From: AP-15 sp963738185
GTDB lineage: Bacteria; Pseudomonadota; Alphaproteobacteria; ATCC43930; CGMCC-115725
NCBI GenBank assembly: GCA_963738185.1
Contig: CAVTVA010000003.1
Span: 2,542,001 to 2,606,000 of the forward strand
DNA length: 64,000 bases
Direction: 5' to 3'
Shown one piece after another: positions 18,195 to 26,270 of the stretch; positions within the stretch are counted from its first letter, which is position 1, and every line of letters starts with the position of its first letter. Below the pieces are notes generated by a model. The model was not told the DNA's origin. It saw only the letters and a program-made list of their open reading frames with translations, and did no database searches. The translations under genes and the position numbers were made by a program.

Positions 18195-20298
18195 CGCGCT
18201 CGCGGTTCAGCGGCAAGTCGCGAATCCGGGTTCCCAAGGCGTGGGCGACGGCATTGCCGATCGCAGCAACGGTCGGCCCGCCCGCGGCCTCGCCAATGCC
18301 GAGCGGCGGACGCTCGGCGGTGGGATCGACCAGCTCGGCGGTCACCTCGGGCACCTCGCTAAACCGCAGCACCGGATAGCTTTCCCAGTCGCGCGAGCTG
18401 ATCCCGCTGCCGTCGAGCCGTACCCCTTCCTTAAGCGCCCAGCTCGCCGCCTGGATGATGCCGCCCTCAAGCTGGTTGAGTGCGCCATCGGGGTTGACGA
18501 CGAGCCCGGCATCGGCGGCGCACCACACCCGCGTCAGGTGGATTTGCTGATCAACCTCGACCTCTGCGACGATCGCGGCATAGGCGGCGAGGTTCTTGTA
18601 GCGGGCAAAGCCGATGCCCCGGCCCCGTCCGGCGCCCGGCTGGCGACCCGCCTGCCAGCCAGCCATGCGAGCAACCCGCTCGACGACCGCGCGCGCCCGC
18701 GGGTCCGACAGGATTGACAGCCGGTAGGCCACCGGGTCTTGACCGGCCTGCTCGGCCAGCTCATCGATAAACGATTCGATCGCATAGACGTTGAGGGTGG
18801 CGCCCAGCCCGCGCAGCGACGAGGTCCGCACCGGGGTCTCGGCGATCAGGTGATGGACAATGCGCTTCTCGGCGATATCGTAGAGCGGCTCGCCGTTGCG
18901 GGTGCCAGCGCCGGGCGGGCCGGGCGATTCGGCCGCTGGCGGTGGCGGCGGCGGGTCGGGCAAGGCTTCGGCGGCCAGCAGATTGCCGCCGCTGCCCGGC
19001 CGGCTGGTATGCCGCCCGCTCCAGATCTCGGTCGTCCAGTCGGTCGGGCGTTGCCCGCCGTCGAGTGCGGCACGCACCGTCACCACCATCGCCGGGCTGA
19101 CCGGCTCGAAGCCGAATTCCTCCTCGCGCCGCCAGCGCACGCGGACCGGCTCGCCCGGCCGGCGCATCGCGATCACCGCCGCATCGGCCGCCGCGTCGTC
19201 GGCGCCGTTGTGACCGTAGCAGCCCGGGCCTTGCACGTGCTTGACCGAAATTGCCGCGGGATCGAGCTTCAGCATGCGGGCGAGCGCCGCGCGCAGCGGG
19301 TAGACGCCCTGCGAATGCGTCCATACGGAGAGCCGCCCGTCGCGGTAGAGCGCCAGCGCGCAGGATGGCGCCACCGCGGCGTGGGCGATGTGCATTCGCG
19401 AATAGGTGGCCTGATGCCGGTGTTGCGCCGGGGTCGGGTCGGATGCCGCGGGGGCGCCGACAACGCGGTCGATCGACGGTTGCTGCAAGAGCCAGCGCGC
19501 CTCCTCCTGGGCCGGGTTGATCGGGTCGATCCCGTCCCAGGCGACATGATTGGGCGCCGCTGCGGCAGCCGCCTCAACGGTGGTTTCGTCGGCGCCGAGG
19601 ATGGCAAGAAAATTACCATCGCGGACCAGCTCGATCGGGCCGTTGGCCGCCCGCCGAAGGGCGGCCTCATCGACCGAGGCGATTGTTGCACCACGCCGCG
19701 GCTGGCGCACGACCCGGGCATGCACCATGCCGTCGAGCGTCATGTCATGGACGAACACCGGCTCGCCAAACACTTTGGCGGCGAGATCGACGCGCGGCGC
19801 ATTGCGTCCGACGATACGATAATCGCGTGCGGGTCTGATCGGCAGCCGCCCGGTGGCATGCCGCGCCAGATCGACGGCGGCGGCGAGCGACCAGTAATCA
19901 TGGCCGGTTGGCTCACCGCGAAGCAGGATCGCACCGTCGCGCACCGACAGCCGGGCGCGGGAATAGCCGAAGCTGGCGGCGGCATGGTCGAGAAAGGCGG
20001 CGCGAACCTCGGCGCAGGCGAGGCGCAACGCGACGCCGCCGAATTGGATCGATTGGCTGCCCGAGGTGTAGCCCTCGTTTGGGGTCAGCTCGGTATCGCC
20101 GGACCGAAGCATGACGCGTCCGAGTGCCACCTCGAGCTCTTCGGCCGCGATCTGCCGCATCGCGGTCAGCACGCCCTGGCCGATCTCGACCTTGCCGGTC
20201 GCGACCTCGACCTGGCCGTGCTCGGGAAACCGCACCCACTGATCGAGCCGCGGATTGTCGGCCAGCGCCGGCGGCAGCGGTGTTGCAGCAACGCTCAT
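18169..20298 (-). CDS. Xanthine dehydrogenase-family molybdopterin-binding subunit (IorB/NicB-like)
   Basis: 709-residue large subunit of a two-component molybdenum hydroxylase. Visible features include VATGKVEIGQGVLTAMRQIA, YTSGSQSIQFGG, VKHVQGPGCYGHNGADDAA, RTSSLRGLGATLNVYAIESF, and the C-terminal ERPPLGIGEAAGGPTVAAIG, which carries the conserved active-site glutamate. It lacks an FAD domain, as in isoquinoline 1-oxidoreductase and nicotinate dehydrogenase. The N-terminus lacks an obvious Tat signal. A Pro/Gly/Ala-rich linker lies near residues 445-465. The start overlaps the 2Fe-2S subunit stop (ATGA). Substrate unknown, probably an N-heterocycle or an aldehyde. Confidence 0.88.
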   Translation of the reverse strand: MSVAATPLPPALADNPRLDQWVRFPEHGQVEVATGKVEIGQGVLTAMRQIAAEELEVALGRVMLRSGDTELTPNEGYTSGSQSIQFGGVALRLACAEVRAAFLDHAAASFGYSRARLSVRDGAILLRGEPTGHDYWSLAAAVDLARHATGRLPIRPARDYRIVGRNAPRVDLAAKVFGEPVFVHDMTLDGMVHARVVRQPRRGATIASVDEAALRRAANGPIELVRDGNFLAILGADETTVEAAAAAAPNHVAWDGIDPINPAQEEARWLLQQPSIDRVVGAPAASDPTPAQHRHQATYSRMHIAHAAVAPSCALALYRDGRLSVWTHSQGVYPLRAALARMLKLDPAAISVKHVQGPGCYGHNGADDAAADAAVIAMRRPGEPVRVRWRREEEFGFEPVSPAMVVTVRAALDGGQRPTDWTTEIWSGRHTSRPGSGGNLLAAEALPDPPPPPPAAESPGPPGAGTRNGEPLYDIAEKRIVHHLIAETPVRTSSLRGLGATLNVYAIESFIDELAEQAGQDPVAYRLSILSDPRARAVVERVARMAGWQAGRQPGAGRGRGIGFARYKNLAAYAAIVAEVEVDQQIHLTRVWCAADAGLVVNPDGALNQLEGGIIQAASWALKEGVRLDGSGISSRDWESYPVLRFSEVPEVTAELVDPTAERPPLGIGEAAGGPTVAAIGNAVAHALGTRIRDLPLNRERVMAALLRA

Positions 20299-20774
20299 CG
20301 CGAGGCTCCTCCCCGCATCCGCGCGGCGGCGCGCTCGACTGCGCGCAGAATGCGATTGTGGCTGCCGCAGCGGCAGATGTTGTCGTCGAGCGCCCGGGCG
20401 ATCTCTGCCCGCGACGGCGACGGGTTATGGTCAAGCAGCGCCTTTGCCGAGATCAGGATGCCGGCAAGGCAGTAGCCGCATTGGCCGGCCTGCTCGTCAA
20501 GGAAGGCTTGTTGGAGCGGGTGCGGCCGTTCCGGCGTGCCGAGCCCCTCGACCGTGACGATGGCTTTGTCGGCGAACGTCGACAGCGGTTTCCCGCACGA
20601 TTTTTCCGGGCGGCCATCGACCAGCACCATGCAGCAGCCGCATTGCTCGAGGCCGCAGCCGAATTTCGGCCCGGCGAGGCCGAGACGGTTGCGCAGAATG
20701 TCGAGCAGCGGCGTATCTCCGTCTGCGGTGATCTCGACGCTGCTTCCGTTCACGCTGAGGCGTGTCAACTGCAT
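20295..20774 (-). CDS. (2Fe-2S)-binding small subunit of molybdenum hydroxylase (IorA-like)
   Basis: 159 residues with the two ferredoxin-type clusters of this family. The N-terminal plant-type motif is KFGCGLEQCGCCMVLVDGRP, with a further cysteine in KSCGKPL. The C-terminal four-helix motif is QCGYCLAGILISAK followed by NICRCGSHNRI. It passes electrons from the molybdopterin subunit to an external acceptor. MQLTRLSVNG at 20774 is the natural start; the upstream nine codons look non-coding. It overlaps the downstream large subunit by four bases. Confidence 0.92.
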   Translation of the reverse strand: MQLTRLSVNGSSVEITADGDTPLLDILRNRLGLAGPKFGCGLEQCGCCMVLVDGRPEKSCGKPLSTFADKAIVTVEGLGTPERPHPLQQAFLDEQAGQCGYCLAGILISAKALLDHNPSPSRAEIARALDDNICRCGSHNRILRAVERAAARMRGGASR

Positions 20775-20847
20775 CGGTGCCCTCGTTGCCAGACCCGGCA
20801 CGATAGCAGATCGTGCGCTGGCGCGCCGGATTTTACCTGGTTGCTGC

Positions 20848-21213
20848 TTACCGCCGGCGGGCGCGATGGCCGGTTCTGAACCCGGCCAGAAAGCCGATCA
20901 GCAGCGCCAGGCCGAGCGGCACGGGATCAGCGAAGCGAATAAACCGCGTGCCGGCTTCGGTGATCTCGAGGGCCCCCACCGGACGGAGGCTGATCCCGGC
21001 GCCGCCGCCGCTGCCGCTGCCGCCCCGATCGGCGCCCGGCTTCGTGCCGTCGCCCATTCCGCCACCGGCGCCAAAGCCATAGCGGATGCGGGCGATCGGG
21101 AGCACGGTGCGGCCGCCGAACTCGACCGGATCGCCATATACCTGCCGCACGCTGGCGCCGGCCTGCAGCCGGTCGCCGAGCGAGCGCAGCGTCTTGGCAA
21201 CCTTGAGGGTCAC
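20848..21213 (-). CDS. GerW/YtfJ-family protein
   Basis: About 121 residues matching the GerW (sporulation protein YtfJ) family: VRQVYGDPVEFGGRTVLPIA, RIRYGFGAGGG, a glycine-rich spacer, and SLRPVGALEITEAGTRFIRF, followed by a hydrophobic C-terminus. The family is widespread in non-sporulating bacteria, where its role is unknown. I set the start at GTG 21213, which has an AGGCGG element upstream; an upstream alternative at 21276 adds 21 basic residues. It lies 70-100 bases from the lytic transglycosylase and the 2Fe-2S subunit, on the same strand. Confidence 0.7.
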   Translation of the reverse strand: MTLKVAKTLRSLGDRLQAGASVRQVYGDPVEFGGRTVLPIARIRYGFGAGGGMGDGTKPGADRGGSGSGGGAGISLRPVGALEITEAGTRFIRFADPVPLGLALLIGFLAGFRTGHRARRR

Positions 21214-21282
21214 CCGTTGCGTTCCGCCTATGCGAGGCCGCTTGTTCGGCGCCCCGCCGCGGCGGCGACCGTGCAACGAGGC

Positions 21283-21973
21283 CTACCGGAGCAGAGACAA
21301 ATCAGGCCGGCCGGCGCGCATGATCGCGCTATAGAGCTGCTCGACGGCAACGCTGTCATGGCTGGGATGGCGGCGATCGGCCAGCGACCGGCGTGGCTGC
21401 GTGCGGTCCGGCGCCCGGAGCGGGCGGCCACCGATGGTCGCCGCCGACAGCACGCGGACCCGATAAAGCGCCACCGTTTCCGGGAACCTGTCAATCGGCC
21501 GCCCGCTGTAGATCCAGGCATCCATATGGCCGGGGCCCCAATTGTAGGCCGCGACCGCATCGGCCCAATTGGCATAACGGCGATAAAGCCGAGCGAGATA
21601 GGCGCGGCCGAGCACCTGATTTTCAATTGCATCGAAACGATCGCCCTGCCCGACATCCGCAGCGGCGGCGGCCGACACCTGCATCGGCCCTTGCGGCCCG
21701 TCGCGGTCGGGGCGCCACATTCTCGCATCTTCGCCATAGCTCGAACTCGGCGCCGTCAACGGCGAGCGCCACCCGATCGAGAACGCCGGCATCTCCGGCG
21801 ACCCGCGGTCCCGCATGCGCCGCAGCGCTGCCGGCTACGGCGAGCGCCAGGGCGAAGGCGGCGGCAATCGCCAACCATCCGCACCCGGCGGAACGCAGGT
21901 GATGCGCCCTCGGCGAGGCGGTGCGGGCAACGCCCCCCGATCGGCGCGACGCGGCCGTGCCGGCTATTCCCAA
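21283..21973 (-). CDS. Lytic transglycosylase, SLT-type (frameshift at catalytic region)
   Basis: The 3' frame reads SYGEDARMWRPD, GPQGPMQVSAAAAADVGQGD and DAVAAYNWGPGHMDAWIYSG, a compact SLT-domain family of exported peptidoglycan lyases. The 5' frame supplies a signal-like segment (CGWLAIAAAFALALAVAGSA) and GVLDRVALAVDGAE. The two join if one T is removed at about 21743-21746, giving AESSYGED with the expected catalytic glutamate. Its start overlaps the end of the 262-residue secreted-protein gene by ten bases. The exact start is uncertain; a GTG at 21931 is also possible. Confidence 0.7.
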
Positions 21974-22752
21974 TAGGCGGCAATAATGGTGTTGTCGGCG
22001 CCGAGCATCAGGTTGAGCCGGTTGGGGTTGTGGGTAATTCCCCTGATCCCGTGATTGACCGGGATCCAGCGCAGGATTTTGGGAAGGTCCTCCTGGCGCA
22101 CGACCCCGGTGGTCCCGGGTGCTGCCTGCCCGCGCTCGACAAATTTTTTGCCGACGCAGTTCTTGCAGTCGCTGACGGTGATCTTGACCGTCTTGCTGCC
22201 GGGGATTTGATCGACCTCGATCGCGTTCTCCGACGCGCGGACGCGCACCCCCTTGAAGGCATGGCCCGCCTCGAGCGGAAAGACCGCGCCGATCGGGACA
22301 AAACCGGTGGCTTCCTCGGTCTGCAACGGCATTGTCGCGATGAATTGCAGATCGAGGATCCCGTCGATCGGCTTGCCGACAAAGGTCGGGACCAGCTCGG
22401 GCGCGGTCCAGCCCTGCGCTCCGGTCACGCCGGTGACCCGCACGATGTCAAGCTCGGGATCGGTTTTGGTCCGCAGGATTTCAACGCCGGTGACGTAGAG
22501 CACCGGCAATTCGGTGGTCGGCTCAATCTCGGTCGGGGCGGCGAGGCTGGTCCCCTGGTCCGGCGCGGGCGCCTGGCCATACCCTTGCTCCGGCCCGCTA
22601 GCGTTGGCCCCGGCCGCCCCACCGGGTGCCCCTTCGGCGCCGGGGGTTGCCTGGGCGCCGGGGGTTGCCTGGGCGTCAGCGATCGTGGTGAGCCCGGCCT
22701 GCATCGCGGCGGCGATTGCCAGCACGCCCAACCAGCGCAATGTCTTGTTCAT
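21964..22752 (-). CDS. Secreted protein of unknown function linked to a Grr-type RiPP cassette
   Basis: 262 residues with a signal peptide (MNKTLRWLGVLAIAAAMQA ending near TIADAQ), then a Gly/Ala/Pro/Gln low-complexity stretch with the imperfect repeat QATPGAQATPGAEGAPGG (residues 28-70). A folded domain follows, containing LPVLYVTGVEILRTKTDPEL, a CKNC pair near residue 197 and GITHNPNRLNLMLGADN at the end. I recognise no family. It follows the radical SAM gene by 22 bases on the same strand, so it probably belongs to the same operon. It could act on, display or escort the modified peptide in the periplasm (inference). Confidence 0.65.
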   Translation of the reverse strand: MNKTLRWLGVLAIAAAMQAGLTTIADAQATPGAQATPGAEGAPGGAAGANASGPEQGYGQAPAPDQGTSLAAPTEIEPTTELPVLYVTGVEILRTKTDPELDIVRVTGVTGAQGWTAPELVPTFVGKPIDGILDLQFIATMPLQTEEATGFVPIGAVFPLEAGHAFKGVRVRASENAIEVDQIPGSKTVKITVSDCKNCVGKKFVERGQAAPGTTGVVRQEDLPKILRWIPVNHGIRGITHNPNRLNLMLGADNTIIAAYWE

Positions 22753-22774
22753 CCTGTCCTCCGAATCGACGGGG

Positions 22775-24004
22775 TTATCCGCTTGTTGCCGGGCTCTCGA
22801 CCGGCCGGCGATCCGGCCCGGGCCCGGTCGGGATCACCGCTGCCTCGAACCCCTCGGGCGGCACCCGTTCGAGAGCGTCGAGCACGAGATCCGTCGCCCG
22901 CATCCTGGTCAGACGGCAATAGGTGGTCTCGGTGCTGGCAAAGCTGCCGTTCTCGGCGAGCTTGTTGACTGGCTCGCCGCCGCCGCACACCGAGAAATAC
23001 TCGCAGCGCTCGCGGCACATGGCGACGCCGGCGTCGATATCGGCGCGCATCCGGGCAAGGGTCGGGCAGTGCTTTAGATCGACGAGCGTATCGCGGTTGA
23101 TGTTGCCCAGCACAAAATCTTCATAGGCCGGGTTCTTCAGGCCGAGCAGCTCGGGCGAGAAGGTCGAGATGTTGCCGGCCCAATCCATGCTGGTGATCGC
23201 GAAAGGCTCGACCAGCGGGTTGCGGAACAAGGCCTCCTTGGGCCGGATGATCTGCTCGAGCGCATGCTCGATCTCGCGCAAAAACGTGATCTTGCCCGGC
23301 GAGGCGGACGACAGCCGCCAGAATTCGCTCAAAAACCGGTAATAGGCGGTCTCGACGCCGGGATCGGCGAAGGAACGCGAGGCGTGGTCGCCCTCGGATT
23401 CCTCGACATTGAAGCAGACCCGCTCAATTCCCTCTTCAACGTAAAACTCAAACATCTCCGCGGGCGCGGCCAGGCTCTGCGACGACAACACCGAGATCAC
23501 ATGAAACGGCACCGCGTGCTGGCGCAACAGCCGGATGCCCCCGATCGTGCGGTCGAAGGTGCCGCGACCGGCGCGCGTCACCCGGTTGCGGTCGTGCAGG
23601 TGCTTGGGGCCATCGATGCTGACCCCGAGATTGATCCGCGCCTCGGCAAAGAACGCGCACCACGCCGCGTCGATCAGGGTGCCGTTGGTCTGGAACGAAT
23701 GGACGACCGTCACATCGCGCGGCCGCAACCGCTCGATCATCGCAAACGCATCGCGGTAGAACGCGATCGGCAGCACCATCGGCTCGCCGGCGTGCCATAC
23801 CACCGACAGCCCGCCCTCTACCCACCCGGAGGCGAATACTTGGGAAAACAGATTGTGCAGGGTCTGCGGGGCGACGACCGCCTTCGAGTTCCGTCCCGGC
23901 AGATAGCAATACCGGCAATCGATGTTGCAGAACGGGGTCGGCTGGACGACCAGCAGATCGATCACCGGCACAGTGTCGCTCGCCACCCCTTCGCGCGGGC
24001 TCAC
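22775..24004 (-). CDS. grrM: GrrM-type radical SAM/SPASM peptide maturase (cyclophane-forming)
   Basis: 409 residues. The radical SAM motif is QPTPFCNIDCRYCYLPGR (CX3CX2CY), followed by VVWHAGEPMVLPIAFY and GVSIDGPKHLHDRNR, which are characteristic of the GRRM group. The C-terminal SPASM region reads CRERCEYFSVCGGGEPVNK with a further cysteine in TTYCRLTRM, ligating auxiliary iron-sulfur clusters. Known GrrM/OscB enzymes crosslink aromatic side chains to the residue two positions downstream, forming three-residue cyclophanes (triceptides). Two Trp-x-Asn precursor genes lie directly upstream on the same strand, the nearer only four bases away. Confidence 0.9.
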   Translation of the reverse strand: MSPREGVASDTVPVIDLLVVQPTPFCNIDCRYCYLPGRNSKAVVAPQTLHNLFSQVFASGWVEGGLSVVWHAGEPMVLPIAFYRDAFAMIERLRPRDVTVVHSFQTNGTLIDAAWCAFFAEARINLGVSIDGPKHLHDRNRVTRAGRGTFDRTIGGIRLLRQHAVPFHVISVLSSQSLAAPAEMFEFYVEEGIERVCFNVEESEGDHASRSFADPGVETAYYRFLSEFWRLSSASPGKITFLREIEHALEQIIRPKEALFRNPLVEPFAITSMDWAGNISTFSPELLGLKNPAYEDFVLGNINRDTLVDLKHCPTLARMRADIDAGVAMCRERCEYFSVCGGGEPVNKLAENGSFASTETTYCRLTRMRATDLVLDALERVPPEGFEAAVIPTGPGPDRRPVESPATSG

Positions 24005-24008
24005 CCGT

Positions 24009-24383
24009 TCACCAATTGCGCCACCAATTATTCCAATTGTTCCAATTGTGCCAGTTGTTCCAATTTGGCCAGCCCCAGCCGCGCCGGTAGCCCCAACCGC
24101 CGTTGCGCCACCAGTTCCCCCAGGCCAGGCGGAGATCGCGGTCGCCGTGCTTGACGGCTTGCTCCCCCGCCACGGTAGAGACCGCGTCGCGGATCGCCGC
24201 CAGCCGCTCGGAGACCCGCATCTGATCCGAGGCCCACATCTGATCCGAGGCCGGGGGCTGCGCCGCCGGCGGACCCTGGCTGGCGGCGCCCGGCGTTGTC
24301 GTCCCCAGCAGCAGCGACACGCCGAACGCGCCCGCCGGCACGATCCCCGACAGGATTTTCAGATAGTTCTGCCGCAGCGACAT
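24009..24383 (-). CDS. grrA1: GrrA-like RiPP precursor 1 with tandem W-x-N core
   Basis: 124 residues. The leader MSLRQNYLKILSGIVPAGAF has a hydrophobic segment (to about residue 30), then a Pro/Ala linker and a conserved SERLAAIRDAVS helix (residues 58-69). The core has eight Trp-x-Asn motifs at residues 88-90, 92-94, 105-107, 108-110, 111-113, 114-116, 117-119 and 121-123; five of them are directly contiguous (WPN WNN WHN WNN WNN). This fits the substrate rule of three-residue cyclophane maturases. ATG 24383 is preferred because the paralogue aligns from the same MSLRQ; a GTG three codons upstream is possible. Four bases separate it from grrM. Confidence 0.85.
   Translation of the reverse strand: MSLRQNYLKILSGIVPAGAFGVSLLLGTTTPGAASQGPPAAQPPASDQMWASDQMRVSERLAAIRDAVSTVAGEQAVKHGDRDLRLAWGNWWRNGGWGYRRGWGWPNWNNWHNWNNWNNWWRNW
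24012..24065 (-). repeat. 9-bp tandem repeat encoding W-x-N triplets
   Basis: On the coding strand the unit TGGAACAAT and variants (TGGAACAAC, TGGCACAAT, TGGCGCAAT) repeat every nine bases, each unit encoding one Trp-x-Asn triplet. Slippage in such a repeat would add or remove whole crosslinking units without breaking the frame. Confidence 0.85.
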
Positions 24384-24544
24384 CAGAGTCACCTCATCAG
24401 AGCCACATCGTCATCAACGGTGTGTCGGACGCCCTCAGTCGGGCTCGGCTTCAACGTTAAGTATGAAGCCGCCCCTCAATTCATACGCGCATCTATACCA
24501 ACACGTTCAGCCCCGGTCAACGCAGCGGGGCGACCGCGCATCGC

Positions 24545-24922
24545 TCAATAGTTGCGCCAGTAATTGTGCCAGCCATTGTGCCAGCCGCCATTGCGCCACG
24601 CGGCCCCGCCGTTGCGCCAAGCCCCGCCGCCGCGCCAGACCGCGCCGCCGCCACCGCCATTGCGCCAGGCTGCCCAGGCAAGGCGCTCCCCGGTCGCCCC
24701 ATCGGTAGCCTTCGCCCCCGGCCCGGCAGCATCGGAAACCGCGTCGCGAATGGCGGCGAGACGCGCCGAGACCGGCGCTGCCTCCGCGGTTCGAGCCGAC
24801 TGGGCGGCCGGGCCCTCGTCGGCGGCGACCGGCGCCGACGACCCGAGCAGCAAGGCGACGCCCGCCGCCCCGATCGGCACCATGCCGGACAGAACTTGCA
24901 GATATTTTTGCCGCAGCGACAT
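24545..24922 (-). CDS. grrA2: GrrA-like RiPP precursor 2 with spaced W-x-N core
   Basis: 125 residues. It is paralogous to precursor 1 in the leader (MSLRQKYLQVLSGMVPIGAA, then SARLAAIRDAVSDAAG at residues 52-67). The core is organised differently: Trp-x-Asn at 86-88, 102-104, 109-111, 114-116, 118-120 and 122-124, separated by Gly/Ala spacers, plus one degenerate WRG at 96-98. This spacing resembles the glycine-rich-repeat precursors after which the Grr family is named. Both precursors end with Asn plus an aromatic residue. The ATG at 24922 is preferred over a GTG three codons upstream. About 160 bases separate it from precursor 1. Confidence 0.85.
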   Translation of the reverse strand: MSLRQKYLQVLSGMVPIGAAGVALLLGSSAPVAADEGPAAQSARTAEAAPVSARLAAIRDAVSDAAGPGAKATDGATGERLAWAAWRNGGGGGAVWRGGGAWRNGGAAWRNGGWHNGWHNYWRNY

Positions 24923-25129
24923 CAATCCCACCCCATTATCGATGATCGGTCACACCAGTCGCGCGAAGCGGACGCCGATCCGCACCTTGATTGCCGCCAA
25001 GTTGACGTCTTAACCTTGCGACACGCGCGCTCGCGCCCCCGGTTGACGCGCCCGAACCCGATCGGCGACTGGGTACCAGGAAAGGCCAGTGCGGTCAAAC
25101 CTGCTTTCGCCAGACATGCAGGAAGTTGC

Positions 25130-25678
25130 TCATGCCGCCGCCGCGCGCATCCAGGGCGGCGACAGCTGGGAAATTCTGGCGAAGACTGGGCAGTCCGGCT
25201 CATGCGCTCCTGGAAGATAGCCAAGACTCATCAAGAATTCGTTGACGATCTGCCCGCCGGTGAAGCGAAACGTTTTGCGGAACAGCCGGGTCCAGGCTTC
25301 GGCGGAGCGCGGGTGATGGGCGTCGAGCCAAAGCGCGAAGGACCCGTGCGATTGGCGCAGCGCGCGAATGCGGCGCGCATTCTCGACCGCCGCTTCCACC
25401 TTCAGCCGGTTGCGCACGATCCCCGCATCGGCGAGCAAGCGATCGATTTCGGCCGGGCCGAAGGCAGCGACCCGGTCCACCTCGAACTCGGCAAACGCGG
25501 CGCGGAATGCCGCGCGCTTGTTGAGGATGGTCAGCCATGACAGGCCCGCCTGGTTGATCTCGAGCAGCAGCCGTTCGAACAGCACGCGCTCATCGGTCGC
25601 CGGAAAGCCGTACTCGGCATCGTGATAGCCGGCGTGCACCGGGTGACCGGGCGCCACCCGGCAATAGGCGGCGCTCAC
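25130..25678 (-). CDS. tag: DNA-3-methyladenine glycosylase I
   Basis: 182-residue base-excision-repair enzyme that removes 3-methyladenine from alkylated DNA. The family signature is clear: CRVAPGHPVHAGYHDAEYGF, LFERLLLEINQAGLSWLTIL, AFAEFEVDRVAAF, DAGIVRNRLKVEAAVENARR and FVGxxI-like FTGGQIVNEF. Zinc ligands fit Cys6, a His in the first motif, and His/Cys of AHEPDC near the C-terminus. It stands alone between the Grr cassette and mce, on the same strand. Confidence 0.94.
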   Translation of the reverse strand: MSAAYCRVAPGHPVHAGYHDAEYGFPATDERVLFERLLLEINQAGLSWLTILNKRAAFRAAFAEFEVDRVAAFGPAEIDRLLADAGIVRNRLKVEAAVENARRIRALRQSHGSFALWLDAHHPRSAEAWTRLFRKTFRFTGGQIVNEFLMSLGYLPGAHEPDCPVFARISQLSPPWMRAAAA

Positions 25679-25736
25679 CTCACCGCCCGTGCAGGGCAGA
25701 GCAATTTAGCGAGGTGCGCCCCGCGCCCGGCCGGAA

Positions 25737-26141
25737 TCATGCCTGTTCCAGCTCGATCAGGGTGCCGCAGAAATCTTTCGGATGCAGAAACAGCACCGGC
25801 TTTTGATGCGCGCCCGGCCGCGGCTTGCCGTCGCCCAACAGCCGGGCGCCCTCGCCGCGCAGCCGGTCGCGCGCGGCGACGATGTCATCGACCTCGTAGC
25901 ACAAATGGTGCATTCCGCCCGAGGGGTTACGCTCGAGAAAGCCGCGCAGCGGCGAGGCCTCGCCCAGCGGCTCGAGCAATTCGATCCTGGTGTTGGCAAG
26001 CTCGACAAAGACCACGGTGACACCGTGATCAGGCAATGCCTGCGGCTCGGAGACCGGGGCTCCCAGCATCTGCCGATAGACGGCGCTGGCCGCAGCCAGA
26101 TCCGGCACCACGATCGCAACATGATTGAGGCGACCGATCAT
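25737..26141 (-). CDS. mce: Methylmalonyl-CoA epimerase
   Basis: 134-residue vicinal-oxygen-chelate protein that interconverts R- and S-methylmalonyl-CoA in propionyl-CoA metabolism. It starts MIGRLNHVAIVVPDLAAA (metal-binding His7), with ALPDHGVTVVFVELANTRIE, GGMHHLCYEVDDI (metal-binding His) and FLHPKDFCGTLIELEQ (metal-binding Glu). In alphaproteobacteria it commonly follows nuoN-birA-coaX-rnj, as here. An upstream in-frame start adds 18 atypical residues, so ATG 26141 was chosen. Confidence 0.95.
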   Translation of the reverse strand: MIGRLNHVAIVVPDLAAASAVYRQMLGAPVSEPQALPDHGVTVVFVELANTRIELLEPLGEASPLRGFLERNPSGGMHHLCYEVDDIVAARDRLRGEGARLLGDGKPRPGAHQKPVLFLHPKDFCGTLIELEQA

Positions 26142-26187
26142 GATTGGCCTCCGACTATCTCCCGCCCCCTCCGAGTCACCGGCGCCA

Positions 26188-26227
26188 CCCCTCACCCCGG
26201 CCCTCTCCCCGCAAGCGGGGCGAGGGG
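26188..26227. repeat. Palindromic CCCCTCACCCC-type repeat
   Basis: An intergenic stem-loop, CTCTCCCCGCAAGCGGGGCG with G-rich right arm, following the word CCCCTCACCCC. It shares its outer word with the longer element at 35608-35711. It lies between rnj and mce. Confidence 0.6.
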
Positions 26228-26270
26228 GCGAGATCGCGGAGGCGGCGGTTAGTGGAAGACAAATCCAGCG

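Noticed and set aside
23922..24551. Plus-strand open frame across the RiPP precursor
   Set aside because: It lies antisense to grrM and grrA1 and has no ribosome-binding site or family resemblance.
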